Translations under genes and position numbers: made by a program
The notes under the pieces: generated by a model
The model's input: only the letters and a program-made list of their open reading frames with translations
Databases searched by the model: none
Told to the model about the DNA's origin: nothing
Assembly (NCBI GenBank): GCA_944382045.1
Contig: CALWMT010000072.1
Span: forward strand, 1 to 10,100
Reading direction: 5' to 3'
Origin: an uncultured Enterocloster sp.
Lineage (GTDB): Bacteria; Bacillota; Clostridia; Lachnospirales; Lachnospiraceae
Length of the DNA: 10,100 nucleotides
Shown: piece after piece, positions 1-5,055 of the stretch
Layout: every line of letters begins with the position of its first letter
How positions within the stretch are numbered: the first letter of the stretch is position 1

Positions 1-630
1 TACATGCCGAAGCTTTATATTGCTTTTCATAAAAAATATCCGAACATCAAGCTGCTTCTCAGCAACTACATACGTTCGGAGCATCTGTTTATGTATGACT
101 GCGATTTCTGTATTACCACCGAGGACAACTATACGCCCATGGTGGGAAACTGCCTGGTCCGTCTCTTGACGGAGCGGTTTGTGCTGGCTGTCCATCGGGA
201 TCATCCCCTTGCCGGCCGCAGCTCCATCCACCTGAAGGAGGCGGCCTCCTATCCCTTTATCGCCTCCAACCGGAAGGAGGATCTGGAATATTACTGCTTA
301 AAGGCCGGCTTCCGTCCCAATATCATCGCGGAATGCGACAACGGAACAACCTACGAGACCCTGCTGCGAAATAATATGGGGATAACCATTCTCCCGGAGA
401 TTACGCTGGGATCCATTCTCCCTGATGAGATTGTCTGCATCCCGCTCACCTTCCCGATATTGGAGCGGACGGTCAATCTGGCCTACGACAGCCGGAAAAA
501 GATGTCGCAGGCCTGCCGTCTGTTTTTAGAATTCTGTACGGAATACTTCTGCGCGCATCCGGAGGGCAGACAAGAAGGTGCTCCTCTACAGAGCGGCCAG
601 CGCTTTGCCCAGGGCCCGGCAGCTTTCTAA
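1..630 (+). CDS. LysR-family transcriptional regulator, C-terminal part (5' end outside window)
   Basis: The frame is open from the first base, so the gene begins upstream and the Met at base 4 is almost certainly internal. What is visible, about 209 residues, matches the effector-binding domain of LysR-type regulators. It opens with the typical 'F..KYPNI.L.L' segment, has a central hydrophobic strand followed by HRDHPLAG, and a late 'NNMGITILPE' segment resembling the 'G.GI.lLP' stretch of the family. The winged-helix DNA-binding domain (about 90 residues in the family) lies outside the window, so target and inducer cannot be judged. The last 20 or so residues (rich in G, Q and A) are encoded antisense to the 3' end of the convergent flavodoxin gene and look like a non-homologous tail. 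Family assignment is firm; function is unknown. Confidence 0.85.
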   Translation, partial: YMPKLYIAFHKKYPNIKLLLSNYIRSEHLFMYDCDFCITTEDNYTPMVGNCLVRLLTERFVLAVHRDHPLAGRSSIHLKEAASYPFIASNRKEDLEYYCLKAGFRPNIIAECDNGTTYETLLRNNMGITILPEITLGSILPDEIVCIPLTFPILERTVNLAYDSRKKMSQACRLFLEFCTEYFCAHPEGRQEGAPLQSGQRFAQGPAAF

Positions 631-1017
631 CGCCTCCTCGTCCGGCGCCTCCTGGCAGATCACGCCCTCCCCGCCAACTACAGTGGCTCCCGCCGCGGTC
701 ATCCGCTCGGTCCAGCTTCTCATCCACTCGCCGTCGCCCCATCCGTAGGAGCCAAACAGGCCGATGCTCTTTCCTGCGGCAAAGGCCTCCACCTCCATGA
801 CAAAGGGCTCCATCTCCGCTTCCTCGAGAACCTCGGCGCCCATAGCCGGACACCCCATAGCGAAGACGGAGGCGTTCTTTAACGCATCCATGGAAACGCT
901 TCCAATCTCTGCTACCAGGGCCTTCCTGCCGGCTGCCTCGATGCCCTCTCCCACGGCCTCCGCCATGGCCTGGGTGTTGCCTGTCTGGGACCAGTACGCT
1001 ACGATAATCTCATTCAT
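586..1017 (-). CDS. Short-chain flavodoxin
   Basis: A 143-residue protein, the usual length for a short-chain flavodoxin. These are soluble FMN-binding one-electron carriers that often replace ferredoxin. Residues 10-15 (SQTGNT) form the FMN phosphate-binding loop right after the first beta strand. Residues 56-61 (CPAMGA) fit the first isoalloxazine loop, and 89-98 (GSYGWGDGEW) fit the second, with Y91 and W93 as candidate flavin-stacking residues. The ATG at 1015-1017 is preceded by AGGAGG (1027-1032) at 9-nt spacing. It lies 45 nt downstream of the DUF3793-type gene on the same strand, with no terminator visible between, so the two are probably co-transcribed. The 3' end overlaps the convergent LysR gene by 45 bp. 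The redox partner is not identifiable. Flavodoxins are commonly induced by iron limitation; here that is inference. Confidence 0.93.
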   Translation of the reverse strand: MNEIIVAYWSQTGNTQAMAEAVGEGIEAAGRKALVAEIGSVSMDALKNASVFAMGCPAMGAEVLEEAEMEPFVMEVEAFAAGKSIGLFGSYGWGDGEWMRSWTERMTAAGATVVGGEGVICQEAPDEEALESCRALGKALAAL

Positions 1018-1062
1018 GCTATGCTTCCTCCTGACTTTACAAATACACTCCGCTTTCCGCCG

Positions 1063-1659
1063 CTATGAAACGCCGCAGCTCATTAAAATAGCTCTCACAT
1101 TCATGCCGCAGGAAATCATGCGGATCACTCTCTCGCGGGCCTGATCGTAGCATGCAAAAACCCTTTTTGCGCGGACTGCGTCCGTATAGACCTTCCAGTA
1201 GCCTATGCAGAGGCTGTTTCTCCCCTCGTTTTCGATGAATCCCATCACATCGCCGGGGGGATAGCCCAAAAGAAGGCCTATCTCATGGGGAAACCCAGCC
1301 CTGTGCTCCATGTGCGCCTGATAGCGCCTGGCTGCCTCGCGGAGAATCACCGCAGGCTCCCGCCGCTCATATCCAAAGCGTTCCATCAGCTCCCACACAT
1401 CCTTACGTGCAAGATAGGCTGAAAGGCCCTTCCTCGAATAGAGAAGAAAGGATGCCTTGCCGTCTGTCTCACAGAGCGGATAACAGGACAGAGGGGTTCC
1501 GTGAAAGAGCCGTCTTACTGCGCTCCGCAGGCTTCTGTCCACGGTCAGCAGATTGGAAATCTTGAGATTGGTTAAAAGGGGGGCACACTGAAGGGCTACC
1601 TGGGTGTCCAGCTGTCCCTGATCCAGCGCCAACATCAGATCCAGGGTTTCTGTGCTCAT
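1063..1659 (-). CDS. DUF3793-family protein of unknown function
   Basis: A 198-residue soluble protein with no signal peptide or membrane segment. I recognise the pattern of the clostridial DUF3793 family: an early 'C.PLL.NLK.SN' segment (residues 25-36), a central FPHEIGLLLGYPPGDV block (123-138) continuing into FIENEG (141-146), and GYWKVY (153-158) before a C-terminal helix with a tyrosine. From memory, family members often sit beside flavodoxins or iron-uptake genes; no biochemical function is known to me. The ATG at 1657-1659 has a GAGG core upstream (1666-1669). The gene leads a probable operon with flavodoxin, and a perfect 24-bp palindrome lies 23 nt upstream of the start. The conserved His-Glu, Tyr-Pro-Pro and Trp-Lys residues are candidates for a functional site, but no activity should be assumed. 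Family assignment is from motif memory and not from a profile search. Confidence 0.75.
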   Translation of the reverse strand: MSTETLDLMLALDQGQLDTQVALQCAPLLTNLKISNLLTVDRSLRSAVRRLFHGTPLSCYPLCETDGKASFLLYSRKGLSAYLARKDVWELMERFGYERREPAVILREAARRYQAHMEHRAGFPHEIGLLLGYPPGDVMGFIENEGRNSLCIGYWKVYTDAVRAKRVFACYDQARERVIRMISCGMNVRAILMSCGVS

Positions 1660-1682
1660 AATCTACCTCGCTGAGATTTGTG

Positions 1683-1706
1683 ATAAGTTAGTATATACTA
1701 ACTTAT
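1683..1706. promoter_or_regulatory. Perfect 24-bp palindrome, probable operator of the DUF3793-flavodoxin operon
   Basis: The half-site ATAAGTTAGTAT is followed immediately by its exact reverse complement, giving 12 bp per arm with no mismatch and no spacer. It lies 23 nt before the ATG of the DUF3793-type gene and contains TATACT/TATATA strings that could serve as the -10 element on the minus strand; a weak TTGCTA lies upstream at 1717-1722. With no loop it is a poor RNA hairpin but a good dimeric repressor site. The AGTTAG...CTAACT arms loosely resemble sites of DtxR/IdeR-type metal repressors, but TetR or MarR regulators also use such symmetry. The regulator is unknown. Confidence 0.7.
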
Positions 1707-1731
1707 GCATCTATCCTAGCAAATTTTACAG

Positions 1732-1777
1732 AAAAAAACAAGAGCACTTATTGGGAAATATTTCTCAACAAGTGCTC
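1732..1777 (-). terminator. Rho-independent terminator after the LysM (yneA-like) gene
   Basis: On the minus strand an 8-bp stem (GAGCACTT with AAGTGCTC, 1742-1749 and 1770-1777) continues through one mismatch into a second 8-bp AT-rich stem with one G-U pair. It is followed by TTG and a run of seven T (complement of 1732-1738). It follows the LysM gene stop by about 57 nt and isolates it from the DUF3793 operon. On the plus strand there is no T run. Confidence 0.85.
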
Positions 1778-1834
1778 CTTCTATCTGCCGGCCGGACGGC
1801 TGCGATCCCATAAGGCTCTATCGCCTGCAATATG

Positions 1835-2140
1835 CTACCGCCCGTAATACACTACCGTGAGGTACTGTCCTGCGTGGATGGTATCCTCCTGCAGGGAGTT
1901 GATCCTGCGCAGCTTCTCCACATAATCCGCAGTGGTCAGATTCCCACCCTGCTTATAGCGGCCGGCAATCTCCCACAGGCTGTCCCCCTCCTCGATCTTT
2001 ATGCTCGTATAATAGGCAGTGGGTCTGGGGCCCTCCTCCCGCGCCATAGACGGGAACATAGTGCATCCTAACAGTATAAGCACAAACAGCAGAACCACAA
2101 ACACAAACAGCCGAATCCGTCTCCTATATACTCTCCTCAT
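1835..2140 (-). CDS. yneA: YneA-like SOS cell-division suppressor: N-terminal membrane anchor plus LysM domain
   Basis: A 101-residue protein with a basic N-terminus (MRRVYRRRIR), one hydrophobic segment (about residues 11-25) and a C-terminal LysM domain (about 44-97, with EEGDSLWEIAGRY and a late 'HAGQYLTV'). This is the architecture of Bacillus YneA, an SOS-induced inhibitor of cell division whose LysM domain faces the wall. Like Bacillus yneA it is divergent from lexA, with LexA-box-like sites between. I chose the ATG at 2138-2140 because GGGAGG (2147-2152) precedes it by 6 nt; the in-frame ATG at 2156-2158 has no Shine-Dalgarno sequence and would add six residues. C26 sits in an LLGC string that is only a poor lipobox, so a transmembrane anchor is more likely than a lipoprotein. 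Function is inferred from architecture and context, since sequence identity to YneA was not measured. Confidence 0.85.
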   Translation of the reverse strand: MRRVYRRRIRLFVFVVLLFVLILLGCTMFPSMAREEGPRPTAYYTSIKIEEGDSLWEIAGRYKQGGNLTTADYVEKLRRINSLQEDTIHAGQYLTVVYYGR

Positions 2141-2161
2141 ATGCAGCCTCCCAAACATATA

Positions 2162-2175
2162 AGAACATGTGTTCT
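2162..2175. promoter_or_regulatory. LexA box 1 (yneA side)
   Basis: AGAACATGTGTTCT matches the Gram-positive LexA consensus GAAC-N4-GTTC exactly and is flanked by a symmetric A/T. It lies 12 bp downstream of the -10 of the yneA-like promoter, where bound LexA would block the start of transcription. It is the most symmetric of the four sites. Confidence 0.88.
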
Positions 2176-2187
2176 GTATCTGCCTCT

Positions 2188-2216
2188 ACTATAGCACCAG
2201 AACATATGTTTGTCAA
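2188..2216 (-). promoter_or_regulatory. Sigma-A promoter of the yneA-like gene
   Basis: On the minus strand there is a perfect -35 TTGACA (complement of 2211-2216), a 17-bp spacer and a -10 TATAGT (complement of 2188-2193). A LexA-box-like site lies within the spacer and reaches the -35, and another lies just downstream of the -10. A strong core promoter masked by operators is the expected design for a tightly repressed toxic division inhibitor. Confidence 0.85.
2199..2212. promoter_or_regulatory. LexA box 2 (inside the yneA promoter)
   Basis: AGAACATATGTTTG has a perfect GAAC half-site, spacer ATAT and a GTTT half-site with one deviation. It occupies the spacer between the -10 and -35 of the yneA-like promoter and touches the -35, so binding should exclude RNA polymerase. 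Confidence 0.82.
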
Positions 2217-2234
2217 TGATTTTCGAAGAAAAAT

Positions 2235-2248
2235 CGAACAAAGGTTTG
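2235..2248. promoter_or_regulatory. LexA box 3 (lexA side)
   Basis: CGAACAAAGGTTTG keeps the CGAAC half-site typical of Bacillus and clostridial boxes, with one change in the other half. It overlaps the putative lexA -35 (TTGCAT, 2246-2251). Confidence 0.75.
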
Positions 2249-2274
2249 CATTTTAATCGAACATATGTTACTAT
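2246..2274 (+). promoter_or_regulatory. Putative lexA promoter
   Basis: TTGCAT (2246-2251), a 17-bp spacer and TACTAT (2269-2274) form a mediocre sigma-A promoter. TATAAA at 2272-2277 is an alternative -10 with a longer spacer. Overlap with LexA boxes 3 and 4 supports a LexA-controlled promoter here. The exact start site is uncertain. Confidence 0.55.
2258..2271. promoter_or_regulatory. LexA box 4 (lexA side)
   Basis: CGAACATATGTTAC has a perfect CGAAC half-site and a GTTA half-site. It lies 23 bp from box 3 and overlaps the spacer and the putative -10 of the lexA promoter, consistent with autorepression. Confidence 0.78.
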
Positions 2275-2344
2275 AAATGCAGGATAATACGGCTGCTGCT
2301 CAGCGGCTGAGCAGTAACCGAATATGATATACAGGAGGCTGCCT

Positions 2345-2959
2345 ATGTCACAGGATGCGATGTCTGCTAAGCAGCAGGAGATTTTAGAATATATTAAGGA
2401 ATCCATATTAAAGAGAGGCTATCCCCCGGCGGTCCGGGAGATCTGCCAGGCGGTGCATTTAAAGTCCACCTCCTCCGTCCACTCCCACCTGGCGGCCTTG
2501 GAGGAGAAGGGCTACATACGCCGGGATCCCACCAAGCCCAGGACCATTGAGATTTTGGACGACACCTTCAACTTCAACCGCCGGGAGATGGTGAACATCC
2601 CGGTTGTGGGGACTGTGGCAGCAGGCGAGCCGCTGCTGGCCCAGGAGCATATTGAGGATTACTTTCCCTTTCCCGCTGAGATTCTGCCCAATGCGGAGAC
2701 CTTTATGCTTCACGTGAGGGGCGAGAGCATGGTGAATGCAGGCATCCTTCCCGGGGATCAGCTGATTGTGGAGCAGCGCTCCACTGCGGAGAACGGGGAG
2801 ATTGTGGTTGCTCTTTTGGACGATTCCGCCACGGTGAAGCGCTTTTATAAGGAGAAGGGCCACTACCGCCTCCAGCCGGAGAACGATGCCATGGAGCCGA
2901 TTATCACGGACCATGTGGAGATCCTTGGCAAGGTCATCGGGCTGATACGGATGATGTAA
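2345..2959 (+). CDS. lexA: LexA, SOS-response repressor with self-cleavage activity
   Basis: 204 residues, the usual LexA length. Residues 1-65 form the winged helix-turn-helix that reads SOS boxes (KQQEILEYI at 9-17, RGYPPAVREI at 24-33, SSVHSHLAALEEKGYI at 43-58). The self-cleavage bond is A93-G94 in VGTVAAGEP. The catalytic pair is S128 (RGESM) and K165 (ATVKRFY), in the S24-type peptidase fold. RecA filaments on single-stranded DNA trigger cleavage and so derepress the regulon. I chose ATG 2345 because AGGAGG (2333-2338) lies 6 nt upstream; the earlier in-frame ATG at 2324 lies before that site and has none of its own. The gene is divergent from the yneA-like gene across four LexA-box-like sites and ends in a terminator. 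No key residue is missing. Confidence 0.97.
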   Translation: MSQDAMSAKQQEILEYIKESILKRGYPPAVREICQAVHLKSTSSVHSHLAALEEKGYIRRDPTKPRTIEILDDTFNFNRREMVNIPVVGTVAAGEPLLAQEHIEDYFPFPAEILPNAETFMLHVRGESMVNAGILPGDQLIVEQRSTAENGEIVVALLDDSATVKRFYKEKGHYRLQPENDAMEPIITDHVEILGKVIGLIRMM

Positions 2960-2986
2960 GGCCCTTGCTTTCAGGAGCATAAAAAC

Positions 2987-3029
2987 AGCGGGAGACGCAG
3001 CATAACACTGCATTTCCCGCTTATTTTTT
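2987..3029 (+). terminator. Terminator after lexA, probably bidirectional (also serves rsfS)
   Basis: Outer stem AGCGGGA (2987-2993) pairs with TCCCGCT (3015-3021), and an inner GCAG/CTGC stem (2997-3000, 3008-3011) sits above it. On the plus strand it is followed by TTATTTTTT. Read on the minus strand the same stem is followed by GTTTTT, so it can also end the convergent rsfS transcript. Confidence 0.85.
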
Positions 3030-3033
3030 GTGC

Positions 3034-3049
3034 CGCTGTCCGGACAGCG
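3034..3049. repeat. Perfect 16-bp palindrome between rsfS and the lexA terminator
   Basis: CGCTGTCC followed directly by its reverse complement, located 6 nt after the rsfS stop and just before the shared terminator. It has no T run on either strand, so it is not a terminator by itself. It might protect the 3' end of the rsfS mRNA or be incidental. Confidence 0.5.
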
Positions 3050-3055
3050 CTCATT

Positions 3056-3406
3056 TTACAGCTCGTCAATACCTACAAAGGTTTTTCCGTCCCGCCAGAT
3101 CCGCTCCAGGTCATAGAACAGCCGGTCCTCCCGGCAGAATATGTGGACAATCACATCACGGTAATCCATGAGGATCCAGTTGGCGTTCTGATAGCCCTCA
3201 ATCTGGCGGCATTCGCAGCCGGCTTTCCCCAGAACCTCCTGCACATTGTCGGCCATGGCCTGGACCTGGTTGGGGTTGCTTCCGTCCGCAATGATAAAAT
3301 AGTCGGCGATGACGGTTACGTCCCGGATGTCAATGATCTTGATATCCGAGCCCTTCTTGTCGCTGAGCGCTTCATAGGCCAGCTTTACCATTTCCTTCGC
3401 GTTCAT
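3056..3406 (-). CDS. rsfS: Ribosomal silencing factor RsfS
   Basis: 116 residues, normal for the RsfS/Iojap family. RsfS binds ribosomal protein L14 on the large subunit and blocks joining to the small subunit, saving energy under nutrient limitation. Family marks include DIKIIDIRDVTVIADYFIIA (22-41), the segment SNPNQVQAMADNV (43-55) and the C-terminal WILMDYRDVIVHIF (77-90), followed by RLFYDLERIW. The residue after DY is Arg where many members have Gly or Asn; I regard this as variation. The ATG at 3404-3406 has AAAGGAG (complement of 3413-3419) 6 nt upstream, located inside the 3' end of yqeK. The genes overlap by 35 bp, pointing to translational coupling. It is the last gene of the nadD-yqeK-rsfS unit. 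Confidence 0.96.
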   Translation of the reverse strand: MNAKEMVKLAYEALSDKKGSDIKIIDIRDVTVIADYFIIADGSNPNQVQAMADNVQEVLGKAGCECRQIEGYQNANWILMDYRDVIVHIFCREDRLFYDLERIWRDGKTFVGIDEL

Positions 3407-4001
3407 CGGTTTCTCCTTTCTTTAAAAGCGCTGAAAAATATTCATAAGCCTCCCGGGTCATGGGATCCACACTTCCGCCCTTGCGGCCCAGGTAGTCCAG
3501 CGTTCCCTTGAGAATGGCATACATGGCTTCATCCAGATTCTCATAGGCCAAGCGGCGGATTTGGGGAAGATTCTCCGCCTTGCAGCGCCGGGGCTCAATA
3601 TAGTCCGCAATATAGAGAATCTTGTCCAGCATGCCCATGTCCGGCTTTCCCGTGGTGTGGCAGAGAATAGCGTCCAGTATCTCCCGGTCCTGAATGCCGT
3701 ATTTGTGCTCAGCCAGCCAGGCACCGTACTTGGCGTGGAGCACGGGAAGGGCCTTGTACTCTGCATCTGTCACAGGAATCCCGTGCTTTAAGCATCTCTT
3801 TAAAATAATCTCATCAGAAAAGCGCTTCCCACAGTCGTGGAGCAGACCAGCCAGCTCCGCCTTATCCATATCATAGCCATAGCGCATGGCAAGGCTCATG
3901 CAGGTGAAAGACACGCTCAGCGTATGCTCGTAGCGCTGGGGCGCCAGCTTGCGCTTGAGTCTGCGGCGCAGCATCATAACCTGTGTGCATTGATTATCCA
4001 T
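3372..4001 (-). CDS. yqeK: YqeK-type HD-domain phosphohydrolase (probable Ap4A hydrolase)
   Basis: 209 residues. The HD-domain metal ligands are visible: H26 (RYEHTLSV), H55-D56 (GLLHDCGK), H89 (LPVLHAKYGA), H115 (ILCHTTGKPDM) and D133 (ILYIADYIEP). Established work on Bacillus YqeK shows symmetrical cleavage of diadenosine tetraphosphate (Ap4A) to ADP; the residues here are consistent with that activity. I chose ATG 3999-4001, with AGGAG (4010-4014) 8 nt upstream; a longer open frame to 4076 would add 25 residues that only mirror the nadD 3' end. The start overlaps the nadD stop by 8 bp and the 3' end overlaps rsfS by 35 bp, so the three genes are tightly coupled. The nadD-yqeK-rsfS order is conserved in Firmicutes. 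Confidence 0.94.
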   Translation of the reverse strand: MDNQCTQVMMLRRRLKRKLAPQRYEHTLSVSFTCMSLAMRYGYDMDKAELAGLLHDCGKRFSDEIILKRCLKHGIPVTDAEYKALPVLHAKYGAWLAEHKYGIQDREILDAILCHTTGKPDMGMLDKILYIADYIEPRRCKAENLPQIRRLAYENLDEAMYAILKGTLDYLGRKGGSVDPMTREAYEYFSALLKKGETDEREGNGKAGL

Positions 4002-4641
4002 TACACGCACTCCTCTCTGCCCGGACAGCCGCTCTCCCTGAATAAAGGCCCCGGGCTCTGATATAGTCGGCCACATTTTTCGGCACCCAGGCGTCTATGG
4101 AGGCGCCGGAGGCCGCGGCCCTTCGAATCTCCTCGGAGGAGACCGCCATTTCATGAAAATGTATTTTGTGGATCTCTGCCCCATATTTTTGGTTCAGACG
4201 AAAAATCTGCTGATCCAGGCTGGGGTGGTCCTGCTCATAGGGCCGAACTGCCACAAGGAGAGCTGCCAGAGCCATAACACGCTCTGGGTGATACCAGTTT
4301 TCAATCTCATAAAGGGAATCCGCACCGATAATAAAATAAAACCGATCCTGCGGAAATTTCTCCGTGAGCAGGGACAGCGTGTTGGCCGTGTAAGTATTTC
4401 CCTCCCGATGAAGCTCAAAGTCCGAGCAGACAAAGCCGGGAATGCCGCATATAGCCAGCTGAACCATTTCAAGCCGGAGACTGCCCGCGGTCACCGCATG
4501 GTCCCTCTTATGAGGCGGATGATTAGAGGGCATAAACCACACAGCATCCAGATGAAACTGCTCATAGGCCTGGCGCCCAAGGGCCAGATGCCCCTTATGA
4601 ATGGGATCAAAGGTCCCGCCCAAAATTCCGATATTTGCCAT
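3994..4641 (-). CDS. nadD: Nicotinate-nucleotide adenylyltransferase NadD
   Basis: 215 residues. The enzyme joins nicotinate mononucleotide and ATP to give deamido-NAD, the shared step of NAD synthesis and salvage, in the cytosol. The nucleotidyltransferase signature GGTFDPIHKGHL spans residues 8-19. MPSNHPPHK (37-45) and FIIGADSLYEIENWY (103-117) shape the substrate pockets, and SSEEIRRA (168-175) corresponds to the ISST.IR motif near the C-terminus. The usual length is about 190-205; the last 15 or so residues, beyond DYIRARGLY, form a poorly conserved tail that overlaps the yqeK start. The ATG at 4639-4641 has GGAGGG (complement of 4649-4654) 7 nt upstream. A 25-bp palindrome lies 31 bp before the start, so expression may be set separately from obg-yhbY. 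Confidence 0.97.
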   Translation of the reverse strand: MANIGILGGTFDPIHKGHLALGRQAYEQFHLDAVWFMPSNHPPHKRDHAVTAGSLRLEMVQLAICGIPGFVCSDFELHREGNTYTANTLSLLTEKFPQDRFYFIIGADSLYEIENWYHPERVMALAALLVAVRPYEQDHPSLDQQIFRLNQKYGAEIHKIHFHEMAVSSEEIRRAAASGASIDAWVPKNVADYIRARGLYSGRAAVRAERSACNG

Positions 4642-4672
4642 GCAGCATCCCTCCCCTCCTGTGGCCTGCTGA

Positions 4673-4697
4673 GTTTACATAAAATTTTTATGTAAAC
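4673..4697. promoter_or_regulatory. 25-bp perfect inverted repeat upstream of nadD, possible operator
   Basis: The 12-nt arm GTTTACATAAAA is followed by a central T and its exact reverse complement. It lies in the 108-bp gap between yhbY and nadD. It is AT-rich and lacks a T run after the stem on the minus strand, so it is an unlikely terminator. Its symmetry and its place before nadD suggest a repressor site, perhaps responsive to NAD precursors, but no known consensus is matched with confidence. No clear -35/-10 pair is visible. The rest of the gap (4698-4749) shows nothing recognisable. Confidence 0.5.
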
Positions 4698-4749
4698 CAA
4701 TTGCTCGGACTGTCATTTTCCCGCTTTGCTCTGCGATTCTCTGCTGGAT

Positions 4750-5043
4750 CTAAGGCAGAACGATTTTCCTCCGGCTCTCTTCCTTTGACGGGCGGTAAAG
4801 TACAATCTTCCGCCCGATAACCTGAACCACCTCCGCATGGGTGCGCTCACCCAAAACCTCAGCGATGGATCGTCCGTCGTCCAGGCAGCTCTTTAAAACA
4901 GAAACCTTGATAAGCTCCCTGGCCTCCAGGGCCTCGTCCACAGCCTGGGTCACCTCAGGCGTCAGGCTGGACTTGCCGATCTGGAATACTGGCTCAAGCT
5001 TCATCGCCAGTCCCTTTAAATAAGCCCTCTGCTTGCTGGTCAT
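4750..5043 (-). CDS. yhbY: YhbY-type CRM-domain RNA-binding protein
   Basis: 97 residues forming a single CRM (YhbY) domain: TSKQRAYLKGLAMKLEPVFQ at 2-21, then IGKSSLTPEV, the helix containing ELIKVSVL (43-50), and a C-terminal strand GRKIVLYRPS (77-86). YhbY-type proteins bind the large-subunit precursor and help its assembly. In this domain a glycine-rich loop near the IGK position contacts RNA; here it reads IGKSSL, where many homologues have IGKGG. The ATG at 5041-5043 is preceded by AAGGGAG (complement of 5051-5057), which overlaps the obg stop codon. The gap to obg is 12 nt, so the two are co-translated. The basic C-terminus (SRRKIVLP) is typical. Confidence 0.93.
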   Translation of the reverse strand: MTSKQRAYLKGLAMKLEPVFQIGKSSLTPEVTQAVDEALEARELIKVSVLKSCLDDGRSIAEVLGERTHAEVVQVIGRKIVLYRPSKEESRRKIVLP

Positions 5044-5055
5044 TCTTTCTCTCCC

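Noticed and set aside
1781..1834. GC-rich GCCGGCCGG stretch after the LysM gene
   Set aside because: Short, imperfect and without a T run; the real terminator lies just beyond it.
1835..2140. Lipoprotein reading of the LysM protein (LLGC near residue 26)
   Set aside because: The residue before Gly is Leu, which fits the lipobox poorly, and the YneA architecture uses a transmembrane anchor.
2324..2344. Seven-residue N-terminal extension of LexA
   Set aside because: The AGGAGG site lies between this ATG and the next; family length and spacing favour ATG 2345.
2137..2406. Minus-strand open frame of 89 residues across the yneA-lexA gap
   Set aside because: It runs through the LexA boxes, both promoters and the start of lexA on the opposite strand, with no motif and no convincing initiation site.
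3143..3511. Plus-strand open frame opposite rsfS and yqeK
   Set aside because: It is antisense to conserved genes, with no domain and no promoter.
4002..4076. 25-residue N-terminal extension of YqeK
   Set aside because: It lies wholly inside nadD in another frame; the ATG at 4001 has a ribosome binding site and gives the family start.
4673..4697. The palindrome upstream of nadD as a rho-independent terminator
   Set aside because: The stem is AT-rich and is not followed by a T run on either strand.
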